Both the position numbers and the translations under genes were made by a program. Shown piece by piece: positions 1 through 6,497 of a stretch of 10,422 nt of DNA. The DNA is from Actinomycetota bacterium (GTDB lineage Bacteria; Actinomycetota; CADDZG01; WHSQ01). The stretch spans positions 1 through 10,422 of the forward strand of contig JADDQX010000060.1 of the NCBI GenBank assembly GCA_016781115.1, written 5' to 3'. The notes beneath the pieces were generated by a model. That model worked only from the letters and a program-made list of their open reading frames with translations. It ran no database searches and was not told the DNA's origin. How positions within the stretch are numbered: the first letter of the stretch is position 1; every line of letters begins with the position of its first letter.

Positions 1-54
1 TCTTCGCAACCGTCGACTTCTTCGCAACCGTCGACTTCTTCGCACCGGTGGACT
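1..54 (-). repeat. 18-bp tandem repeats encoding Lys-Lys-Ser-Thr-Val/Gly-Ala in the C-terminal tail
   Basis: Three 18-bp units at 1-18, 19-36 and 37-54, the first two identical. They encode KKSTVA, KKSTVA and KKSTGA, and the array probably continues beyond the edge. The preceding 100 bp encode related Lys/Ala/Thr-rich sequence. The composition resembles histone H1-like or other basic bacterial tails. Confidence 0.85.
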
Positions 55-2995
55 TCTTGGTTGCCGCCTTCTTAGTAGACGCCGGACCGACAGCGGCCTT
101 CGCGGTCCGCTTGGCAGCGACCGTCGTCTTCTTGACCGCTGGCTTCCTCACCGTCGTCTTAGCGACCGCCTTCGGGAGCTTGGTCGTTGCATCAGCGGTA
201 CCTCGGTCCACGGGCCTTGTCTCCTCCGGAGTAGAGGAGACTCCGCTCAGAGCGGGCTCGACCGCGGGGGTTGCCGGAGCGATCGCGTCCGCCGCTGCTG
301 CAACGGGCACCCTCGTGTCCTGGTCCGCGGCCGTGCCGACAGTCCGCCCCGGATAGATGCCGGCCGTCCCCTTGCTGAAGCGATCGAGGAGCAACAGCAG
401 CATCCCGATCAAGATCAGGTTGAGGGCGGCCTTGAGAAGGAGTCCTGTCTCGACCCCGGTGAACGGAAGAGACGGAGGGTTGGGTGCTCCGAAGACCGGG
501 GCGTCTGGCGGCGCCGAGGCTGCCGGCGTCCGTGTCTCTGGCGACGCGGTCCGCTCGCCTCCCCCCGGCGTCGCGTCTTTCTCCTGCGGACCGGAGGCCG
601 GAGCTCTCGTGCCTCCACCGCCTTCGACGTCCGGGTTCGGGCTCGCGGGAGGGGGCACGGTGATGGTGACTGTGGCTGTGGTGCAGGCTCCGGTGGCATC
701 GCAGACGGTGTAGTCGAAACTATCGGTGCCGCTGAACCCAGGCGCTGGCGTGTAGGTGCAGTTTCCGTTGGCGCAGATGACGGCCCCGTGCGCAGGTGGG
801 CGCGTCACCGTCACGCTTGAGGGATCTAGGTCGCCATCGGGATCTCCGTCGTTGTTCGTGACGTCGATCACGACCGGCACGCCCGGACGTATCGAGACCT
901 GGTCATCTTCGGCTATCGGGGGGCTGGTGACAGGCTTTGCCGGCTCGCTCCCCACGACGATCGTGACTAGAGCGGTGTCGCAGGCGTTGTTCGTGTCGCA
1001 CACCTGGTATTCGAACGAGTCGGTGCCGCTGAATCCCGGGTTCGGGGTGTAGGTGCACGTGCCGTTGCTGCATGTGACCGCGCCGTTCTGAGGCGGCCGC
1101 GTGACGCTGACGGTGCTCGGATCCAGGTTCCCTTCCAAGTCGGCGTCGTTTCCGTCGACGATGATCGTGACCGGAGAACCGTTCGCGCTCGAAAGCGCGT
1201 CGTCCCGTGCAACCGGAGGCTCATTCGCGGGAGGCTCGTTCGCCGGAGGCTCATTCGCCGGAGGCTCGCTCGCCGGAGGCTCGCTCGCCGGAGGCTCGCT
1301 CGCGGGAGGCTCATTCGCGGGTGGCTCGTTCGCGGGAGGCTGTGCCGGTTGACTGACGTTGATCGTCACCGTCGCGGTGTCGCAGGCACCCGAGCTGTCA
1401 CAAACCCGGTACTCGAACGAGTCGACGCCGGTGAAGCCGGCATGAGCTGTGTAGGTACAGGAACCGTTGTTGCAGATCACGCTGCCGTTCTGCGGTTGCA
1501 CGGTGACGGCGATCGACGAAGGATCGAGATCAGCTTCGGGGTCGGTGTCGTTGGAACCCACAATGATCGTGACCGGTTCGCCCGCCTTCGTGACGGACGA
1601 GTCGTCTGCTGCGACCGGCGGGTTATTCGCGCCACCAGGGGCCGTGACCGCGATCGTGACGGTGGCGCTGTCGCAGGCGTTGTTGGTGTCGCAGACTCGA
1701 TAGGTGAACGAGTCGATGCCGGTGTAACCGAGGTTCGGCGTGTAGGTGCAACTGCTCTCGGTGCAGGTGACGCCGCCGTTCTGTGGCTGTGCTGTGATCG
1801 TCACCGTGGACGGGTCTAGGCTGCCGTCAGGGTCGGAGTCGTTCGATGCGACGTCGAGCCTGACCGGCGAGTCCTGGGCCGTGGATGCCGAATCGTCCTG
1901 AGCCACCGGCGGATCGTTCGTGTCACTTCCACCGCTGCCTCCGGTCGATCTCACCTCGACCGAGACGACCGCGGTGTCGCAGCGGCCACCGGAATCGCAG
2001 ATCTGGTAAGTGAAGCTATCGCTGCCGGTGAACCCGGCGCGGGGCGTGTAGGTGCACGATGCGTTGCTGCAAGTGACGCTGCCGTTCGACGGCTGCTGCG
2101 TCACGGTCACGCTGCTCGGCTGCAGGTCACCGTTGGGATCGCTGTCGTTGGCTGCCACGTCGATCGTCACTGCGCGATCTCGATCAGTGGTGACGGAGTC
2201 CTCCTCTGCTACCGGCGGGCTGGCGGGAGCAGGCGGGGGTGTATGGGTCGCCTTGCTCTCCGCTTGGGCGACTTCGATGTCAATACCCGAGAGGACATCG
2301 GTGATGTGCAGCGCGGTCACCCACACCGGCTTCCCATCTGTGGTCGTCGCGGTCGTGGGATCCCAGTTCGTCTCCCAGTAGACGATGCGGACCCCGCCTG
2401 CGTTCAACAGCACCTGGTTCGGCTTGTCGGCCACGATCGGAGCCAGGCTCTCCAAGGCCAGCGTGCCGGCGAGGCGAAGGTTCACCACCCGGACACCCGA
2501 AGCGTTGATGGTGGTGCTGGTGCCACCGCTCGTACGGACGGCGGTCGCGGTCTCGGATTCGATCGTGTCGGCCAGGATCGATCCGTTCAACGCCCTGAAG
2601 CCCTCGGCGCGGGCGTAGCCGCGGGTGTTCCAGCTCGTCGGGAGCTCGGGCGTAGCCGCGCCATCCATGACGCTCTGAAGGCTCGCAGTGGCACCGGCAT
2701 CTTTGTATGCATCGGCCTCTGAGCGCAGCAGGCTTGCCACGGCGACGGATTCAACCGATGGGCCAAGGAGCTGCTTGTCCGCGTGGTCCTTGCACGGATC
2801 GGGAGCCGGAGGGCAGCGCGAGGGGACCGTCGCCACGGCCTGTGGCACGAGGTCGACGGTGGTCACTCCGGGAACCGTGACGCTCCAGCCCGCGCCGCGC
2901 CCTTCGCCCGAGTCGGCGGGATCGCTCAGAGCGGCTGGGCCCAGCCACACGATCACAAGAACGAGAGGGAGGAACGCCCCCAGGAATTTCCTCAT
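1..2995 (-). CDS. Large secreted multi-repeat surface protein with LPFTG motif and Lys-rich tail (partial, C-terminus off the left edge)
   Basis: An uninterrupted minus-strand frame gives at least 998 residues with no stop before the edge. ATG at 2995 is chosen because an in-frame TGA lies three codons upstream; no clear ribosome site is visible. Residues 1-24 are a signal peptide (MRKFLGAFLPLVLVIVWLG...). Residues about 90-250 resemble the actinobacterial 'choice-of-anchor P' module (GYARAEGF, NGSILADTI, PVWVTALHITD). Five cadherin-like (tandem-95/Big_9 type) repeats start near residues 260, 362, 459, 593 and 692. Each contains NDxD, DPSxV, CTYTP, GxDSF and (V/I)CD. A Pro/Ala/Ser stalk (about 780-842) leads to LPFTG (843-847), a hydrophobic helix (about 850-870) and a long tail whose last 60 residues are rich in Lys, Ala and Thr. 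It is probably an extended adhesin or stalk displayed at the envelope. Domain names come from recalled motifs, not a search. The tail is far longer than in a normal sortase substrate, so sortase anchoring is uncertain. Confidence 0.9.
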   Translation of the reverse strand, partial: MRKFLGAFLPLVLVIVWLGPAALSDPADSGEGRGAGWSVTVPGVTTVDLVPQAVATVPSRCPPAPDPCKDHADKQLLGPSVESVAVASLLRSEADAYKDAGATASLQSVMDGAATPELPTSWNTRGYARAEGFRALNGSILADTIESETATAVRTSGGTSTTINASGVRVVNLRLAGTLALESLAPIVADKPNQVLLNAGGVRIVYWETNWDPTTATTTDGKPVWVTALHITDVLSGIDIEVAQAESKATHTPPPAPASPPVAEEDSVTTDRDRAVTIDVAANDSDPNGDLQPSSVTVTQQPSNGSVTCSNASCTYTPRAGFTGSDSFTYQICDSGGRCDTAVVSVEVRSTGGSGGSDTNDPPVAQDDSASTAQDSPVRLDVASNDSDPDGSLDPSTVTITAQPQNGGVTCTESSCTYTPNLGYTGIDSFTYRVCDTNNACDSATVTIAVTAPGGANNPPVAADDSSVTKAGEPVTIIVGSNDTDPEADLDPSSIAVTVQPQNGSVICNNGSCTYTAHAGFTGVDSFEYRVCDSSGACDTATVTINVSQPAQPPANEPPANEPPASEPPASEPPASEPPANEPPANEPPANEPPVARDDALSSANGSPVTIIVDGNDADLEGNLDPSTVSVTRPPQNGAVTCSNGTCTYTPNPGFSGTDSFEYQVCDTNNACDTALVTIVVGSEPAKPVTSPPIAEDDQVSIRPGVPVVIDVTNNDGDPDGDLDPSSVTVTRPPAHGAVICANGNCTYTPAPGFSGTDSFDYTVCDATGACTTATVTITVPPPASPNPDVEGGGGTRAPASGPQEKDATPGGGERTASPETRTPAASAPPDAPVFGAPNPPSLPFTGVETGLLLKAALNLILIGMLLLLLDRFSKGTAGIYPGRTVGTAADQDTRVPVAAAADAIAPATPAVEPALSGVSSTPEETRPVDRGTADATTKLPKAVAKTTVRKPAVKKTTVAAKRTAKAAVGPASTKKAATKKSTGAKKSTVAKKSTVAK
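656..2218 (-). repeat. Five tandem cadherin-like repeat modules within the surface protein gene
   Basis: Each module is about 290-306 bp and begins with PPVAxDD or PPIAEDD. It contains a Cys-x4-Cys pair just before TYTP and a Cys-x5-Cys pair around the (V/I)CD motif, so every repeat has four cysteines at fixed places. The starting Val/Ile residues are 262, 364, 461, 595 and 694. The only irregular spacing, between repeats 3 and 4, is explained by a Pro-rich linker. Such repeats commonly form rigid extracellular rods, and the Asp-rich loops (DxDxxGxLD-like) suggest calcium binding. Confidence 0.85.
1215..1334 (-). repeat. Eight 15-bp tandem repeats encoding (Glu-Pro-Pro-Ala-Asn/Ser)n
   Basis: Eight copies of a 15-bp unit (GGAGGCTCATTCGCG and close variants on the plus strand), followed by a decayed ninth unit. 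They encode EPPAN or EPPAS and form a flexible linker between cadherin-like repeats 3 and 4. The copies differ by a few bases, mostly swapping Asn and Ser codons. Copy number is likely to vary between strains. Confidence 0.9.
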
Positions 2996-3160
2996 GTTTA
3001 GTCATCGGTATCGGAACGATCCGCCCGAATGACATCCCCGGACTAAAAAGGGAGTAGCCCAGGGGAACTAGTCCTTGAAAGGAGCGCCCGCCTGGCTCGG
3101 ACGGGATGTCAGTTACACTCATTCGAAGCATTCCGAACGATCTTCCCGAGGTGAATTCCG
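2996..3160. promoter_or_regulatory. Divergent intergenic region between the surface protein gene and rpmG
   Basis: This 165-bp gap must hold promoters for both divergent genes. On the plus strand TACACT at 3114-3119 is a plausible -10 box for rpmG, without a convincing -35. A ribosome site GAGGTG at 3149-3154 lies 6 bases before the rpmG ATG. GGACTA (3040-3045) and TAGTCC (3069-3074) form a 6-base inverted repeat with a 23-base centre. On the minus strand CCGATACC lies shortly upstream of the surface protein start but has no recognisable -35 partner. All promoter assignments are tentative. Confidence 0.4.
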
Positions 3161-3322
3161 ATGGCCACTGACCGCCGCGTCCACGCGACGCTCGAGTGCA
3201 CCCAATGCAAGCGGCGCAACTACATAACCAGCAAGAACCGCCACAACAACCGGGAGCGGATCGAGCTCAAGAAGTACTGCCGCTGGTGCTCGGGCCACAC
3301 GCCCCACAAAGAGAGCCGCTAG
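3161..3322 (+). CDS. rpmG: 50S ribosomal protein L33, zinc-binding type
   Basis: A 53-residue protein starting MATDRRVHATLECTQCK and ending HTPHKESR. It has the L33 pattern: a short beta strand, the KNRxNNxxRxELKKYC core, and two CxxC pairs (CTQC at 13-16, CRWC at 40-43) that bind zinc in the C+ form of L33. It is a component of the large ribosomal subunit near the E site. The start is fixed by GAGGTG 6 bases upstream, and the length is normal for the family. No secE, nusG or tRNA gene follows, although rpmG often sits beside secE-nusG; here it is isolated next to a surface-protein gene. Confidence 0.96.
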   Translation: MATDRRVHATLECTQCKRRNYITSKNRHNNRERIELKKYCRWCSGHTPHKESR

Positions 3323-3346
3323 GCCCGGGGCGTCTAGCCGACCTGT

Positions 3347-3519
3347 CTAAGTGCCGGCGGTGGCCGTTGGTTGCTGCGTGCCCAGCCGTCCCACGAACTC
3401 TGCGGCGGAGTCGTCCAGCCGCTTCTTGACCGCGAGATCTCGTCGATGGGGTTGAAGAAAAGGTCGAGGATCTCGTGGTGAAGTGAGCCCTCAGGCTCGT
3501 CGTCGCCATCAGATGGCAT
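3347..3519 (-). pseudogene. Possible small gene with a single-base frameshift (unknown function)
   Basis: From ATG at 3519 the reverse strand reads a protein-like sequence (MPSDGDDEPEGSLHHEILDL...FNPIDEIS) with G/C-ending codons. After about residue 29 this frame becomes Trp/Pro/Arg-rich and codon-atypical. In the frame one base away, from about 3433, the sequence again looks like protein (AVKKRLDDSAAEFVGRLG...) and stops at 3347. One missing base near 3434 would join the two into a 57-residue acidic, helix-rich protein. The undisturbed frame would instead give 61 residues ending at 3334. I do not recognise the family. It is convergent with rpmG, and no clear ribosome site is seen. Confidence 0.35.
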
Positions 3520-3850
3520 ATCGAAACGTTAGCCCGAGATAATCACGTTCGAGCCGCTGCTTACGGGACTATCAGGGCTCTGGCGCGTTGTATCCAAAGC
3601 GAGACGCTTAGCTCACGCCCCCTTACTTATGAGCCGCCACTGAACGATCGAGCCAAGGTCTCGCGCGCCTAAGGGAGGGGCGAACGCCGCGGCCGGTCTA
3701 GCCGGTGACGGCCCCCAGCATGACGCGAAATAACTACGCGATATTTAGCCCGCGCGCGGCATTGGGTGGTCGCTCCCTCCAGTCGATACCTAGGTACGGC
3801 AAGAGGTCCAACCGGGCTTCTCCGAACCAGATCGATGCAGGAGGAGAGAG
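3520..3850 (+). promoter_or_regulatory. Gene-free region and leader of the WxL-type operon
   Basis: No convincing gene or tRNA is seen here. The region contains a perfect 5-bp hairpin AAGCG-AGA-CGCTT (3597-3609). About 3676-3715 is a GC-rich segment with overlapping inverted repeats (GGGGC paired with GCCCC, and GGCCG paired with CGGCC) that could fold in RNA. A perfect 10-base palindrome, TACCTAGGTA, lies at 3787-3796 and could be an operator. The region ends with a strong ribosome site AGGAGG at 3839-3844, 6 bases before the ATG at 3851. I cannot match the structured part to a known riboswitch. Confidence 0.4.
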
Positions 3851-4438
3851 ATGAAGATGCGTCGCTTTGCTACGAGCTTGGTGGCTGCCGTTGTTGTCAG
3901 TACTGCCGCCATGCCGGCAGCGTTCGCCGGCACCGACCCAACCAACATCAGCATCACTGGCGGTGAGCTCACGGCGACAACCCCGACGGTGGCGGACTTC
4001 GCAGCCGTCACCCTCGACGGCACGGCCAAGCCCACCACGGCTGCGGTCGGCGCGTGGGACGTGACTGACGCCAGAGGGACGGGGCTTGGCTGGAACCTCA
4101 CCTTCCAGGCGACGCAGTTCGCCGAGTGGGACTCGACCCTGAACGCTGGGGCGGGTGGCTACGTCACCGGCGGCAAGAAGCTGGTGACGAACTCCCTCAA
4201 GATGCCGGCTCCCTCCGTCGTCGCCGACGGCACGCTCTCGGCGCTCCCGACGATCCTGACCGGCCCTTACACGCTCGACAGCGGCAGTGCGGTCAAGGTC
4301 GCCAGCGCGGCGCTGGATGCCGGTATGGGCAACTACGACTTCACCTCCGGTGGCGGGCTCACCCTCACGGTGCCTTCGAGCGCCTACGCCAAGACCTACC
4401 GCAGTGAGATCACGGTCTCGGTCGTCTCGGGCCCGTAA
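3851..4438 (+). CDS. Secreted WxL-domain-like cell-surface protein 1
   Basis: 195 residues. A Sec signal peptide (about 1-26, ...AAMPAAFA then GTDPTN) is followed by one all-beta domain. The GWNLTFQATQF segment at 80-90 contains a W-x-L match (W81, L83), and the C-terminus YRSEITVSVVSGP resembles the closing strand of WxL domains, which in Firmicutes bind peptidoglycan non-covalently. In that closing strand the second W-x-L is replaced by V-x-V. The start is supported by AGGAGG with a 6-base spacer. Its paralogue follows after 36 bases and a DUF916-like partner comes third, the usual content of a WxL locus. It is likely exported and displayed on the wall. The family name rests on motifs and gene context; I could not run a profile search. 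Confidence 0.75.
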   Translation: MKMRRFATSLVAAVVVSTAAMPAAFAGTDPTNISITGGELTATTPTVADFAAVTLDGTAKPTTAAVGAWDVTDARGTGLGWNLTFQATQFAEWDSTLNAGAGGYVTGGKKLVTNSLKMPAPSVVADGTLSALPTILTGPYTLDSGSAVKVASAALDAGMGNYDFTSGGGLTLTVPSSAYAKTYRSEITVSVVSGP

Positions 4439-4474
4439 CCAGTAGCCACTAGCGACGCGAAAGGACGGCTGTCG

Positions 4475-5062
4475 ATGATCGGGAGAGCGAACCTGCACCG
4501 CCTGCTTGCCGCATCGACAGCCGCTCTGCTCGTTGGTGTGGCGCTCGCGGCGCCGGCGTCGGCCGCTCCCAAACCGACCAACGCCAAGGTCAATCCTGGC
4601 CCGATCAGCGTCTCGGCGTTGGCAGTTGCCGACTTTCCAGGAGTGACGCTCGATGGCAAGGCCAAGTCCGCCACTGCGACGATGGACGATTTCAGCGTTA
4701 CCGACTCTCGTGGCAACGGCTTCGGCTGGAACGTGACGGTGCAAGCGACGCAGTTCGCGGAGTGGGATGCGGCGAGCGCAACGTACGTGAGCGGCGGCAA
4801 GACCCTGGCGCTGAACTCCTTGAAGCTCCCGACGCCTGCCGTAGCGGCGGATGGCACGACGTCTCCGCCGCCTTCCGTCATGACGGGGCCCCATCAGATC
4901 GACACCTCGGGTGCGGTGAAGATCGCCAGCGCCGCGGTCGACACCGGCATGGGCAAGTACAACTTCAGCTTGGCCCAGCCGCTCGAGCTGACGGTGCCGG
5001 CGAACGCGTACGCCAAGACCTACCGCAGCACCGTCACGCTCTCGGTCGTCTCCGGCCCCTAA
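4475..5062 (+). CDS. Secreted WxL-domain-like cell-surface protein 2
   Basis: Also 195 residues and clearly homologous to the upstream gene over the whole mature part. Shared blocks include VTLDGxAK, QATQFAEWD, VxGGKxL, NSLKxPxP, AVKxASAAxDxGMG and AYAKTYRS, and both end in SVVSGP. The signal peptide spans about residues 1-30 (...LAAPASA then APKPTN) and differs strongly from the first copy, while the mature domains are conserved. The first motif is W85-N-V87 rather than W-x-L. AAAGGA (about 4459-4464) is a weak ribosome site ten bases upstream of the ATG. The pair looks like a tandem duplication that has diverged in the leader, perhaps giving two surface subunits with different partners. Confidence 0.75.
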   Translation: MIGRANLHRLLAASTAALLVGVALAAPASAAPKPTNAKVNPGPISVSALAVADFPGVTLDGKAKSATATMDDFSVTDSRGNGFGWNVTVQATQFAEWDAASATYVSGGKTLALNSLKLPTPAVAADGTTSPPPSVMTGPHQIDTSGAVKIASAAVDTGMGKYNFSLAQPLELTVPANAYAKTYRSTVTLSVVSGP

Positions 5063-5112
5063 AGCTGGCCCCATCTCCTTTAACAGGGGCGGGTCCCGGC
5101 TATAAAAGGAGC

Positions 5113-6228
5113 GTGACCACCATCAGGCGCCTCTGCTTCCTAGCTGTACTCGCCATCGTGTCCGTCACGAGCGCCGTGCCGGCCTTTGCCCAACCCGAGG
5201 ACCCGGCGTTCGTAGCCGAGCCGGCGGCCGACGCACAGACCCAGGGCAAGGGCTACTTCGTGATCGAGGCGCAGCCAGGGGAGACCCTGCGGCAGGACAT
5301 CTACCTGCGAAACGACTCAAAGGGGCCACTGCAGCTGAACCTAGCGGCCGTGGACGCGACGACCGGCCCCCTCGGGGGAGCCTCCTACGAGCTGCCGAAC
5401 GATCCCCGGGATGCCGTTGGAGCCTGGATATCGCTCGAGCGCGATTCGATCAAGCTGCCACCGGGCGAAGGAGAGGAGGTCTCGCTCCAGTTGGACGTCC
5501 CCGATGATGCGGCGAGCGGCGAGCATCTCGGCGGGATCGCCGTGTGGGCTCCGGCCAAAGACGACAACGTCGAGGCCGCTCCCGCAGGCCAGGCCGGCGC
5601 GAGCGTGAGCTTCCAGACCCGTCGCATCGTGGCGGTGCAGGTCACTCTGCCGGGTCCCGCAGAGCCGTTGCTCGTCGTCTCGGGTGTGACCCCCGCCGCT
5701 CGTCCGGACGGGGTTTATCTGGAGATCGGCATCGAGAACCAGGGCACGGCCCTCACGAAGGGCGAGGGTGTCATCACTCTGCCCGACGACGGGTTCCAGC
5801 GCGACTTCCCAATCGACACGTTCGTGCCGGCAACCACTATCGCCTATCCGATCCAGTGGGTCGTGGCGGCCGACAACGGCACCTACAGCGCGGCGGTCGA
5901 CATCCGCTATGACGGCAAGACCGCGACCTGGGAGGGAACCTTCACCGTCGGCGAGGCGGTGCAAGAAGAGCTCGCGCAGCGCCAGACGAACCGCCCGCCG
6001 CGCGACTGGCTCCCGATCATCACCACGTCGGCGATCGCGCTCGCGGCTGCGGCGATCCTGTTGCTACTGCGGGAACGCCGAAGAGGTTCCCATACCCCGA
6101 CCGGGGGAGCGATTCATCCTCCGGCTCGTCCGGTCGCGACCAGCGGCGCGATCATCTCCCGGCAACCCGCTCAAGCCCCGCCACCACCACCTCCACCACC
6201 ACCTCCACCTCCGCCTCCCTCGGCCTGA
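5113..6228 (+). CDS. Membrane-anchored WxL-interacting protein (DUF916-like) with polyproline tail
   Basis: 371 residues from GTG at 5113. A signal peptide (about 1-26, ...AVPAFA then QPED) follows that start, although the purine-rich AAAAGGAG lies only one base before it. Residues about 46-145 match the peptidoglycan-binding half of WxL-interacting proteins (GYFVIEAQPGETLRQDIYLRN, then DATTGPLGG, a proline-rich turn, and SGEHLGGIAVW). A second beta domain (about 168-280) fits the partner-binding half. A membrane helix at 299-319 is followed by RERRRG and a cytoplasmic tail ending in 14 prolines (356-369). Such proteins hold WxL proteins at the surface. It is third in the operon, 50 bases after the second paralogue. 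Reading further upstream in this frame gives only a shadow of that paralogue. Confidence 0.82.
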   Translation: MTTIRRLCFLAVLAIVSVTSAVPAFAQPEDPAFVAEPAADAQTQGKGYFVIEAQPGETLRQDIYLRNDSKGPLQLNLAAVDATTGPLGGASYELPNDPRDAVGAWISLERDSIKLPPGEGEEVSLQLDVPDDAASGEHLGGIAVWAPAKDDNVEAAPAGQAGASVSFQTRRIVAVQVTLPGPAEPLLVVSGVTPAARPDGVYLEIGIENQGTALTKGEGVITLPDDGFQRDFPIDTFVPATTIAYPIQWVVAADNGTYSAAVDIRYDGKTATWEGTFTVGEAVQEELAQRQTNRPPRDWLPIITTSAIALAAAAILLLLRERRRGSHTPTGGAIHPPARPVATSGAIISRQPAQAPPPPPPPPPPPPPPSA

Positions 6229-6256
6229 GAGGCCGAAGGGACTGACGGGCCCCTTC
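6220..6256 (+). terminator. Two consecutive hairpins at the end of the WxL operon
   Basis: A perfect 7-bp hairpin TCGGCCT-GAG-AGGCCGA (6220-6236) overlaps the stop codon at 6226-6228. A second one pairs GAAGGG (6235-6240) with CCCTTC (6251-6256). The two share two bases, so they may be mutually exclusive. Neither has a T-rich tail, so they would be non-canonical terminators or 3' end stabilisers. A third small hairpin CCCCC-GGTA-GGGGG lies at 6298-6311. Confidence 0.5.
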
Positions 6257-6313
6257 AGGAGCTGGAGCGGGGTCCTCACTCATCCGAGCAAGAGTTTCCC
6301 CCGGTAGGGGGCT

Positions 6314-6340
6314 GAAAGTTACGTCTGAGTTGCTCGATAG
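6314..6340 (+). promoter_or_regulatory. Candidate sigma-28 (FliA/WhiG-type) promoter for the kinase gene
   Basis: GAAAGTTA (6314-6321), exactly 11 bases, then CTCGATAG (6333-6340). The FliA consensus is TAAAGTTT, 11 bases, GCCGATAA. Six of eight and five of eight positions match, with ideal spacing. Transcription would start around 6347-6350, just before a GTG at 6351. It is upstream of the kinase and regulator genes. Confidence 0.35.
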
Positions 6341-6350
6341 TTACCTCGTA

Positions 6351-6497
6351 GTGACACTGCAGAGGCTGCGGGAGCGGCCTCGTGACGGCGTAGCCGAGGG
6401 GGGTGCTGTTGACGTCGCCGACGCGATGGCTGAGACGGCCGCGGCTGCGTCTGATTCGTTCGCGAACGCGCGATCTCGGCGACCTTGAGGACGCTCT
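6351..6497 (+). other. Out-of-frame candidate N-terminal segment of the histidine kinase
   Basis: From GTG at 6351 (or TTG at 6330) this frame reads VTLQRLRERPRDGVAEGG and then an Ala-rich helix (VADAMAETAAAASDSFANA) with G/C-ending codons, until TGA at 6495. The other frame here is Arg-rich, as expected of a shadow. The sequence matches the start of the kinase if one extra base near 6466 is removed. The GTG lies at the expected start point of the sigma-28-like promoter, so translation could be leaderless. This is inference from codon pattern only. Confidence 0.35.

Noticed and set aside
1215..1334. The 15-bp repeat block as a possible CRISPR array
   Set aside because: The units are contiguous with no spacers and are in frame within the surface-protein gene.
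1349..2722. Plus-strand open frames across the surface-protein region (e.g. 1349-1819, 2243-2722)
   Set aside because: They repeat with the minus-strand modules and have Arg/Asp/Gly-rich, domain-free translations. The minus-strand frame is continuous, repeated and carries recognisable motifs.
2996..3035. CCGATACC on the minus strand as a second sigma-28 -10 box
   Set aside because: The positions 15 bases upstream give TGTC rather than TAAA, so only the -10 half is present.
3323..3720. tRNA gene near rpmG (a GTTCGAGCC stretch at 3547-3555)
   Set aside because: No flanking 5-bp T-stem, anticodon arm or acceptor pairing could be built around it.
3734..5074. 446-residue open frame on the minus strand opposite the two WxL-like genes
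   Set aside because: It is Arg/Gly/His-rich, lacks domains, and lies opposite two genes that have signal peptides, ribosome sites and paralogy. It is an antisense shadow caused by high GC.
4762..5112. Upstream extension of the WxL-interacting protein to 4762
   Set aside because: The extra residues are a frame shadow of the second WxL-like gene, and the signal peptide only begins after the GTG at 5113.
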